A stretch of 64,000 bases of DNA from Halisarca cf. caerulea (lineage: Eukaryota > Porifera > Demospongiae > Chondrillida > Halisarcidae), in contig CAUJGJ010000085.1 of assembly GCA_963170055.1 (NCBI GenBank), positions 2,711,201 to 2,775,200 on the forward strand, read 5' to 3'. The position numbers and the translations under genes are program-made. The stretch's first letter is position 1. Every line of letters begins with the position of its first letter. Below the pieces are notes generated by a model. That model was not told the DNA's origin. It ran no database searches and was given only the letters and a program-made list of their open reading frames with translations. Below are positions 52,848 to 62,428 of the stretch, piece after piece.

Positions 52848-54277
52848 ATACACATAAATGTGAGGGTGTGTTGATGCAGATGCACATGTCCTCTCACAGA
52901 AAGTCACCACAGCACATACGTACACACACAAGTAAAACATACACTGCCTCATGAACATGGTTCCAGACTCACCACTGACACAGTCAACTACAACAAGAGC
53001 TCCATCAGTGACACGCAAAGCAGCAGTAACTTCGGAGGAAAAGTCAACGTGACCTGGAGAGTCAATGAGGTTGATGAGGAACCCATTGCCGTCCTTCTCT
53101 TGGGTGATGTGCTCCATGTCACGTTCGTTCAGCTCATAGTACATGGAGATAGCACTGAAGTCGAGAAAAACACACAGAGAGGTCAGAAATGAAACCTCTA
53201 AATTTTTCACTGTGAAGTATAAAATATGGGAAATGAAAGAAATTCAAAATTTTGAATACAATTGGTTGCATCATAGATACTAGTATCTATGGTCATATAA
53301 CAGTGCCAGTTGAGAACACCATTACATGTAGTAAGAAAGCAGTACAGTGCTATCATACACCAGCACTCGAGGGGTCCGCAACTAGGCAATGTGACGTACA
53401 AGATTCTGCAATCGCACTGAGATTTCACAAGATTTCAAAGATTGCAAAGATTTCACAAGATTTTGCCTAGCAAGATTTCAAGATTTCACTTAAAATTTCC
53501 AGATTTCAGGCAAGATTTCGTTAGTGATTTTGGGATTTCGGTGAAGATTTCTCACAGGATTTCAAACACGTATGAGGGATTGCAGATTCCAAGATTGCAC
53601 AAGATTTCAGGATTTCACTTGAGATTGCACTGAGTTGTGGACCCCTCGCTAGCACTGTCCTTACAACACACGTGCTACTTTCCATGCTGTAGGTGGGCAT
53701 GGGTACTTCACAAAACAATAGACAAATTGGTACATCGGCTACAGCTGCAAACAAAACAGAACACAGGGGTTCTAGGAATAGCGTATAATGGTTAGATATG
53801 ATTACAAACACTGACGCTAGAAAAAGTTGAAGCACAGCTTGTACATGCAATAATCTCCCCAGGGATCTCTAGGCATGTTGGTTCAGAATAGCATCTTTTC
53901 CAAATTTCCAAATTAATGTGTAAACACACAGACACACTTACGTCGATTTAATTGTGATACATCGTTCTTGCTCGTCCTTTCTGGTGTCTGTGTATCTCAT
54001 TTCGCCGGCTTTTGCTTGGGCAATGATACCTGCCTTCGTGACCAAAGCGTCGGTCAGAGTAGACTTACCGTGGTCAACGTGGGCAATAACGGACATATTT
54101 CTAATGTTTTGCCGCTTGTCCATGATGGCACGAACCTGGTCTATGGTGAAGTTAACCTATAAGATTCGAAGGCAAGAAACAAGGAACGAAATGAACAAAG
54201 CAGTGATTAAGGTAATAAAGTTAACAAAAGACATAACTGAAGTCCTTAACCAAAAGTAAAGCTCACAAACTAACCAT
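46862..54277 (-). CDS. EEF2: Elongation factor 2 (translational GTPase)
   Basis: GTP-dependent ribosomal translocase, cytosolic. Twelve minus-strand coding exons, all in phase: 54275-54277 (ATG only), 53942-54156, 52973-53154, 52535-52743, 51946-52257, 50784-50972, 50056-50367, 49751-49870, 48889-49140, 48614-48823, 47369-47684, 46862-47055 (2514 nt, 837 aa; human 858). Visible motifs are P-loop AHVDHGKST, switch [17 protein letters not shown] (with the eEF2-kinase threonine region), switch [15 protein letters not shown], and domain [17 protein letters not shown] with the diphthamide histidine. The C-terminus is RYLDKL. The first exon ending straight after the start codon is the same arrangement as in vertebrate EEF2. 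The protein is shorter than human mainly around [11 protein letters not shown] in the G-prime region. Divergent neighbour: RCE1. Confidence 0.97.
47980..48497. mobile_element. Non-autonomous element in EEF2 intron
   Basis: Terminal inverted repeats of about 20 bp: GGTACTTTCCATAGAAAC at 47980, and its inverse TTTCTATGGAAAGTACC ending at 48497. It is about 518 bp long and contains repeated GGTCAGTCAACGGTC-like motifs. It lies between EEF2 exons 47369-47684 and 48614-48823. A short open frame inside resembles nothing I know. Confidence 0.65.
49141..49750. other. EEF2 intron, 610 bp
   Basis: No gene. Near 49410-49465 there is a stretch (GTGACTGTACCTCACGAG to ATAGAGATTCAACTGTG) resembling one end of the CAGT-type MITEs elsewhere in the window. 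Confidence 0.4.
49919..50009. repeat. (CA)n microsatellite in EEF2 intron
   Basis: CA run between EEF2 exons 49751-49870 and 50056-50367, preceded by a short GCATGCATGTATGCA repeat. Confidence 0.9.
50990..51300. repeat. Polypurine GA-rich minisatellite in EEF2 intron
   Basis: About 310 bp that is almost pure purine on the + strand, built from GGGAGAGGTGGGAGAG and GGGAGGGGAGGGA variants. It begins about 20 bp upstream of the EEF2 exon ending at 50972 in gene orientation, so the transcribed strand carries a very long polypyrimidine tract before the acceptor. Confidence 0.9.
51446..51652. repeat. 19-bp minisatellite, about eleven copies
   Basis: Tandem units of CACTGCACACATGACCACC with A/G variants, in the EEF2 intron between exons at 50972 and 51946. 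Confidence 0.92.
52290..52510. repeat. 16-bp minisatellite, about fourteen copies
   Basis: Tandem units near ACCACAGTGAACACAG, filling most of the intron between EEF2 exons 51946-52257 and 52535-52743. Confidence 0.92.
52781..52845. repeat. (GT)n microsatellite in EEF2 intron
   Basis: GT run about 40 bp from the acceptor of the EEF2 exon whose upper boundary is 52743. On the gene strand it is a CA run upstream of the acceptor. Confidence 0.9.
53360..53656. mobile_element. hAT-like non-autonomous element in EEF2 intron 2
   Basis: The element 53368-53648 (281 bp) has 16-bp terminal inverted repeats CGAGGGGTCCGCAACT / CGAGGGGTCCACAACT (one mismatch). The flanks CCAGCACT (53360-53367) and CTAGCACT (53649-53656) match at 7 of 8 bases, as for an hAT-type 8-bp target duplication. 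The interior is a degenerate run of AAGATTTCA motifs. Confidence 0.75.
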
Positions 54278-54434
54278 TTTCCTTGCTTTTCCGTTGGATT
54301 CTTTTTGCCAAGGTGATTCACAGAAGGACCCACGTGAGTGATAAGAACGAAGGTCAAGCAAATTGCGCAAGAAACCGCAATAAATATGGCCACCGGTGTG
54401 ATTGTCACGTGCGCCAAATCTGAGCAGGTTTGGG
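54278..54434. promoter_or_regulatory. Bidirectional EEF2/RCE1 promoter with two CACGTG boxes
   Basis: Only about 157 bp separate the divergent start codons of EEF2 (54277, -) and RCE1 (54435, +). CACGTG E-boxes occur at 54331-54336 and 54406-54411. There is no clear TATA box. Initiation sites and 5' leaders for both genes must overlap or lie within this stretch. bHLH factors of the MYC/USF/MITF type bind CACGTG; regulation here is inferred from the motif only. Confidence 0.6.
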
Positions 54435-55229
54435 ATGTTGTTTTCATTACTGAGCTGCTTTTGTATCGCCCTTCTTTTTGTCCTCGTTTTGAACTTTGTG
54501 AGTGGTCCAGATGCAAGAAATCTACCCCAGATTGTTCGTGTTCGGATCCTAGCTGCCATCCTTGTGTCTGTACTGATAACACTGTGCCTCTTCGTTGCAT
54601 TTGGAGTTAGCTTGGAAGATCTCGGCGTAAAAAGGGAGGGAAATACTATTTCGGCTATTGTATCGCTTTGCAGTGTGATACTTCTCTATCTCGGGCCCTT
54701 GGTACAACCTTTTTTCAAAGAAAGAGGCCGGAAGGTTTTGATCCGACATCTATGGAATGAATACACGCAGGATGAGTTTGTTGAAAGATGGGACCTTGCA
54801 GTTAGAAACCTCGTGGTGGCTCCTATTACAGAAGAGTGGGTGTTCAGGTCTTGCATGCTTTCCTTGTTGCTACCAGTCATGCGACCGTGGAAGGCTGTAG
54901 TCGTGTCCCCCATGCTCTTTGGGCTTTGTCATCTTCACCACATTCTTGAGTGGTTCCGCAGCCCAGCCGTGCCCTTCAAACATGTGTGCTTGCAAGTTCT
55001 CTTTCAAGTGTGCTACACATTTGTCTTCGGAACTTATGCTGCGTACCTATTTGTGTTGACTGGCCGGATTGCCGGTCCCATTGCTGTACATGTCTTTTGC
55101 AACTTTTTTGGTTTTCCACCAATTCAAGAGATATCACAGTCAACCCACCCAAAGGTTGTCTGGGGAGTGTATGTTACCGGTCTGCTGACCTTCTTGTGTT
55201 ACCTGTATGGTATGAGTTACATTGTGTAG
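54435..55229 (+). CDS. RCE1: CAAX prenyl protease 2 (RCE1)
   Basis: ER membrane endopeptidase that removes the last three residues of prenylated CAAX proteins such as Ras. It is a single-exon frame of 264 aa from the first in-frame ATG (54435) to TAG at 55227-55229. It is multi-pass, with hydrophobic segments near residues 1-20, 35-55 and 70-90 and several in the C-terminal half. CPBP/ABI-family motifs are the glutamate pair and arginine in APITEEWVFRSCM, the histidine motif FGLCHLHHILEWF, and the late AVHVFCNFFGFP. Human RCE1 is about 329 aa, so the N-terminus is shorter. The frame stays open upstream to about 54402 without another ATG. No intron is needed. Divergent partner: EEF2. Confidence 0.93.
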   Translation: MLFSLLSCFCIALLFVLVLNFVSGPDARNLPQIVRVRILAAILVSVLITLCLFVAFGVSLEDLGVKREGNTISAIVSLCSVILLYLGPLVQPFFKERGRKVLIRHLWNEYTQDEFVERWDLAVRNLVVAPITEEWVFRSCMLSLLLPVMRPWKAVVVSPMLFGLCHLHHILEWFRSPAVPFKHVCLQVLFQVCYTFVFGTYAAYLFVLTGRIAGPIAVHVFCNFFGFPPIQEISQSTHPKVVWGVYVTGLLTFLCYLYGMSYIV

Positions 55230-55679
55230 CCCTTTCCATCGTCGATCTATGGAATAGATCAGATCATAAGCTTCCGTCATGTGTAGTACTGATCATTCAT
55301 ATTTAATTGTTGTTGGTTTGCATGTTTTTGGTGTGTAGAATACATGGCAGTGCATGTTCAAGATAATGCATATACACAAGATCATGCAATTGTGTTGATT
55401 TTATTGTATATATGCCACGTCAATTGTTGAAGCAGGATGTGCATTGATCAGCTTTAATCATGTTAATTCACATGCAATCTCCTTAAAATTTCATTCATAT
55501 TCTCCACACATGACTTGTATATATTAGAATTACAATAATAATACTGAAATCAAAACACAGTAATCAGATCAATGTACATGCATAAAAACATACCATATAT
55601 TATATAATATATACAACAAATACAAGTAAAATATATACTTGTTCAAATGAGGAAGTAAGAATAATAATTATAGATTTGT
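55230..55679. other. Convergent spacer RCE1/DENND4
   Basis: 450 bp of AT-rich 3'-flanking DNA between the RCE1 stop and the DENND4 stop. AATAAT-type and ATATAATATAT sequences are present; no gene seen. Confidence 0.6.
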
Positions 55680-56169
55680 TCATTGAACATGGTTGGAAGG
55701 TTTTGACCAAAATAATCGCCTACACTCCACACTCTGAGGGGAGGGAAGCTGTGTGTCTCGTCTGATCAAATACAGCTGATCTTCTTTATGAATCTTTGAT
55801 AGAGCATCTTTGAAGAGCTGATCAAAAACATCTAACAAGGATTGATAGAACCAGGTCAAGTGAGCACATTGTATATGGTAGACTGCACATATATCTGAGT
55901 GTGCAAGAACATGCAACCACACACAAATACACAGGCTCACTTACATGGCCATAACATTATACAGGTGTACACACACACACACACACACACACATATGCAT
56001 GCTCACCCATCTGAAATACACACACGCACACACACACACACACATGCTCACCCATCTGAAATACACACACAAACACACACACACACACACACACACACAT
56101 GCTCACCCATCTGAAATACACACACAAACACACACACACACACATACTCACCCATCTGAAATACACACA

Positions 56170-56203
<34 letters not shown>

Positions 56204-56440
56204 ATGCATGCATGTACCTGCGTCAAATTCTGGTCCTTGCAATGCACACACTAACAGAGAAATATCTCTGTACAGTGTGCGAACTTCACTGGGTTTGGCA
56301 TTTTCTAACAGGTGCAATATTCCATTGTGAACATTACCAAGTTGAATAGCACGGACCTGATTCATTAGACCACCTAAAGGATGATGTAAAAAAATATGCC
56401 TTGTACAAGCATACAAAAATGTGTACATGTGCTAGTTTAC

Positions 56441-56504
<64 letters not shown>

Positions 56505-59500
56505 ATGTAATTGTGCTAAAACTAATGTTGAGAAGTCACACACAGATTCAATTCTACGCATTCTTTTCTTGTGTACAACGCATAATATGCCGAATGCTGA
56601 CCTCTCTTACAGTACATCACACAAACACACACTGCTGTCAGAAACAACAAACTTCGTATGTGATTCACATACAAACAAATACAGCAAACGTACAGTGGAG
56701 CGGCTCAACATGCCACAATTTGCTTCACAACATTTGGCCCACTATCCAGTTTGACATATTAACCAATCTGCTGTACATAGTAATACTAACTAATAGTTAA
56801 TAGTCAGGAATTTATTTACAAAAATAAATTCCTGACTATAACTATTTGATTACTAAACTAACTACTGATTATTCCTGTGGCATATTAATTGGTGGCATTT
56901 ATTCCATGATAAATGGTTTGGCATATTAAGTGTTTGTCACTGTATTTTGTAAGTGGAGTCTACCATGCATAGTCTGAAATCCAACCGGTACAGCTCAAGG
57001 TAGACATACCACAGTCAACAGTGTGCAATGTACACAAGAGCTTGTGAGGACCTTTAACATTAAATGACTGCAAATTTCTGGTAATTTGTGAGATTCACAC
57101 AAGTTATAACATACAATAGAACTTGGATAGTAAGTACCCTCAAGGGAAGGTAGAATATGTGCTCACTATCGAGGTACTTACTATCCAAGGTGCTTTCAAT
57201 GATACTGCATGAAGTAGGGACGGAGGATTGAGTACTTACTAACCAGGAGTACTTACTAACCAGGAGTACTTACTAACCAGGAGTACTTACTAACAGAGTG
57301 TGACTGTACACGGTGACAATATTTTACTGTACTGTACACAACATATCCCACATGACATTTAAAGGTCCTAACGTTTTTACATTCTTACGTTCTTGATTCT
57401 GTCTCTTGGATGAATAGAGAGGCGGTGTGGAAGAGACATCATTGACATCAGGTAGCCTATCCCACCAAATGTCAATGGCAAACTCCTCGTTCAAAGAACC
57501 CTCAAGACCAGGAACTTGAGTCAGTTCTTGTAGCAAATAAGAGTGAAGACCAGTTCGTGAGAAGTACCACAACTAAACGGGAGAAAAGTAATATAAGATA
57601 ATGTACGTATTTGTCCACTCACAGACATGTACACACACACACACACACACACGTGCTCTTATGTACATACGCACACATACACACACCATATTCCAGAAGA
57701 GATCTTTACTGTTCTCCATGAATTTAGGGCTGAGTATCTCCTTCTCTTGCTTCAAATGCCGCTCTAGTTCCTTCCTCAGGACAATGGGGCTCAGGTAGGT
57801 ACACAAATGAGGGCCATATACAGTGGTATTTGCAACACTCTTGTGAATAGGTGGAGGTGTTTTGACAGGTGATCCAACAGTGGGTAAACTACTGGATCTA
57901 GAATGGCCTCGGCTCCTCATTGCAATAACTGGCGACAGAGATGGATTGTTAGTCAATGGATCAACGGACAACATACGGTCAACTCCATGTCCATTGTCTT
58001 CAACTGACACCTCTTCTGCTCCAAGGTTGGGCTACATAGATCAGAAATATATGAATCAGTACAAGCTACACCAACATGTATGAAACATGCAGCTGTACCA
58101 ATATGTATGCTATATGCAGCTGTACCAACATGTATGCTATATGCAGCTGTACCAACATGTATGCTATATGCAGCTGTACCAACATGTATGCTATATGCAG
58201 CTGTACCAACATGTATAAGTTGATAATATGTACCAAACAACAAATAAAATGCAGTGGTAGAAATAACACTTGACCTTTGCTAGGACAAATGGCTGACCCA
58301 GTATTTTATTGGTAGGACATTTTGAAGATTGGTCAGCCATTTCCTAACCATCATAAATTATGTTGGACATATGTACATACATGTGTACGTACATAATACA
58401 AAGGAATCTTTAGCACTGAACCTTGAGGTTGGCAAAACAAATTGACGCTCAACTGTAATATACCCAATAACAGAGACTCAGCTCTCAGTTTTTTAGCCAG
58501 CCCAATGGCTGACCCAACTCAATTTTGGTCAGCTATATTTGTGCTTTGCTCTGAAAATGGCAGATGGCAGACTGCTATTTCTAGCCCCGAAAATGTGTTT
58601 GGTACGTATCAACAAAACACTCAAAGTGACAAGAACATACAAAGCAACACAAACATTACCCATATCTTCCGTATTCTAACTGTCAACTTGGGAACAAACT
58701 TGCCTTGACAGTAAGGACACCTGGGCAAATCAAGAAATGCAAAATACGTACGTATATTACCAAATTTAAATAATCAAAAACACATACAGCGTACACAGGA
58801 CATGTACGTATGTAGGTATACATGAAAACATTACAAGTACACACATTTGTGTTTGGACACACAAGACAGCAATTGAACTAAACAAATTGGAAAAAAACTG
58901 GTACAAGTGAGTATTAGAGAGCATCATCTGCACTGTTTCCTGCACATGGACACTGCTGGTATATGGACACTACTGGTACATGAACACTACTGGTACATGG
59001 ACACTACTGGTACATGGACACTACTGGTACATGGACACTACTGGTACATGGACACTACTGGTACATGGACACTGCTGGTACATGGACACTGCTGGTACAT
59101 AGACACTACTGGTACATGGACACTGCTGGTACATGAACACTACTGGTACATGGACACTACTGTTATACGAACACTGCTGGTACGTGGTACATGGACACTA
59201 CTGGTACATGGACACTACTGGTACATGGACACTACTGGTACATGGACACTACTGGTACATGGACACTGCTGGTACATGGACACTACTGGTACATGGACAC
59301 TACTGGTACATGAACACTACTGGTACATGGACACTACTGTTATACGAACACTGCTGGTACGTGGTACATGGACACTACTGGTACATGGACACTGCTGGTA
59401 TGTGGACACTACTGGTACATGGACACTACTGGTACATGGACACTGCTGGTACATGGACACTACTGGTACATGGACACTACTGGTACATGAACACTACTGG

Positions 59501-62214
59501 TACATGGACACTACTGTTATACGAACACTGCTGGTACGTGGTACATGGACACTACTGGTACATGGACACTACTGGTACATGGACACTACTGGTACATGGA
59601 CACTGCTGGTACATGAACACTACTGGTACATGGACACTACTGTTATACGAACACTGCTGGTACGTGGAACATGGACACTACTGGTACATGGACACTACTG
59701 GTACATGGACACTACTGGTACATGGACACTACTGGTACATGGACACTGCTGGTACATGGACACTACTGGTACATGGACACTACTGGTACATGAACACTAC
59801 TGGTACATTGACACTACTGTTATACGAACACTGCTGGTACGTGGTACATGGACACTGCTGGTACATGAACACTACTGGTACATGGACACTACTGGTACAT
59901 GGACACTACTGGTACATGGACACTGCTGGTACATGGACACTACTGGTACATGGACACTACTGGTACATGGACAATACTGGTACATGGACAATACTGGTAC
60001 ATGGACACTGCTGGTATGTGGACACTACTGGTACATGGACACTACTGGTACATGGACACTGCTGGTACATGGACACTACTGGTACATGGACACTACTGGT
60101 ACATGAACACTACTGGTACATGGACACTACTGTTATACGAACACTGCTGGTACGTGGTACATGGACACTACTGGTACATGGACACTACTGGTACATGGAC
60201 ACTACTGGTACATGGACACTGCTGGTACATGGACACTGCTGGTACATGGACACTACTGGTACATGGACACTACTGGTACATGAACACTACTGGTACATGG
60301 ACACTACTGTTATACGAACACTGCTGGTACGTGGTACATGGACACTACTGGTACATGGACACTACTGGTACATGGACACTACTGGTACATGGACACTACT
60401 GGTACATGGACACTGCTGGTACATGGACACTGCTGGTACATGGACACTGCTGGTACATGGACACTACTGGTACATGGACACTGCTGGTACATGGACACTA
60501 CTGGTACATGGACACTACTGGTACATGAACACTACTGGTACATTGACACTACTGTTATACGAACACTGCTGGTACGTGGTACATGGACACTGCTGGTACA
60601 TGAACACTACTGGTACATGGACACTACTGGTACATGGACACTACTGGTACATGGACACTGCTGGTACATGGACACTACTGGTACATGGACACTGCTGGTA
60701 TGTGGACACTTAGCCTGAACACTACAACCACTGAGCTCCTACCACATGCCATACATACATGTACATATACTCCTAAATCAGTAAGCCTCCCCATCTCAGT
60801 ACTGTGGAATTCGGCCACAACCTGTCTATTGGAAAGGCGTGTGACTGCTCTGGCCACCTCTCTACTCCAGCCTCCTGCTGCTAGTTTAATGGCTGCCAGA
60901 GCAGAGAGTTTTCACTGCACATGCGTATGTACATGCAAAACACACCAGACACACAGTACTTAGCCTCGTACTGTACAACCACATACTGTATTGTGCACAC
61001 TATGTACAGAGAAAAGTTCCTATAACACAACATCTAGGTACAGGCATAATGAGAAAGCATGTACCAACACAGCATAGCTATCTGCTTCAACTCACACTGT
61101 GTTGTATTCAGATTCACTGGGCGACCAAGAGGCCATTGTGTCTTCATCGTACACATAACAGTGGCAGGAAGGGCAGAGGCTACAACTAGACATTTCCACA
61201 ATGTATTTGCATGAGTTGCTGTTATCCCAAGCCTTCGGTGTGACCTTTGCTGGTGTGGTCTTATTAATTACTGAGATACGACGGCGCTTATCGTATTTTG
61301 GAGTGACAGCCATCAGCACAGAGATACGTTTCCGAGCCTTTGGTGTGCTCTTTGGGGTTAATTTCTCCTCTGAAGTGTACAGTGATGGGTCATACATGGG
61401 GAAAGTGGTCAACCTGGCTACCAGAGGGATGCCAATTCCTGCTGAAAGTGTTTCGGTTCTCTTTGGTGAGGTGGGACTAGTTGCCTGCAGAGCTGTGTAG
61501 TTGGTAGGCTTGATGGCTGCAGGTTCCGTTACAAAGTTTGTTTTCTTCTTCTTCCTCTGTCTTAGCAGCTCTCGAAGAAACCAACATGCACCGAAAACAT
61601 ATTTGTATAGTTTCCAGTATTTCTTGCTCAGTGGCCAATGAGCCTCCAGCATAGCCTGCAGCAGGTACAGCAACCAATAGATTAGTGATAGCAATGGAGA
61701 ATAGTATTGGAGAATAGTATTGGAGAATAGTATTGGAGAATAGTATTGGAGAATAGTATTGGAGAATAGTATTGGAGAATAGTATTGGAGAATAGTATTG
61801 GAGAATAGTATTGGAAAATGACAAACACCCACTCCATGGAGTACCGTATGGGTGCTAATTTTCACGGGACTTTATTTTGCTAATTTCACAAAGAGCCAGC
61901 ATTCGCAAAAATACAATCACAAACATTTGGTTAGATGCATAATCTATTTGTCTAATACTATATATTAGGGACTGGTCCATTCGCGAAAATAAAATCGCGA
62001 ATTATAGCCAAGTTCTTGATTTGCAAAATATACTTCCGTGAAAATTAGCACCTATATGGTAGTGACTATCAGGCTTAAAACAGGTAAATCTTTCTGACCT
62101 CGTGAAACCTCTCCTTACATAAATAAAAATTAAATGTGACAATATTACGTAATTGAACAATCTGCCTTCTAAATCATTAATTCCAGCATATATTAGTATG
62201 ATCTTCCCTACTAT

Positions 62215-62276
<62 letters not shown>

Positions 62277-62288
62277 GTACACACACAT

Positions 62289-62355
<67 letters not shown>

Positions 62356-62367
62356 GTACATGCACAT

Positions 62368-62428
<61 letters not shown>

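Noticed and set aside
54338..54610. Frame beginning upstream of RCE1 (ATG at 54386 register)
   Set aside because: Different register from the RCE1 frame, with no family resemblance. The RCE1 motifs are all in the frame starting at 54435.
58907..60713. Long open frames (399 and 526 codons) on the + strand
   Set aside because: They are translations of a 17-bp minisatellite in an intron of DENND4 on the opposite strand, with similar frames open in other registers.
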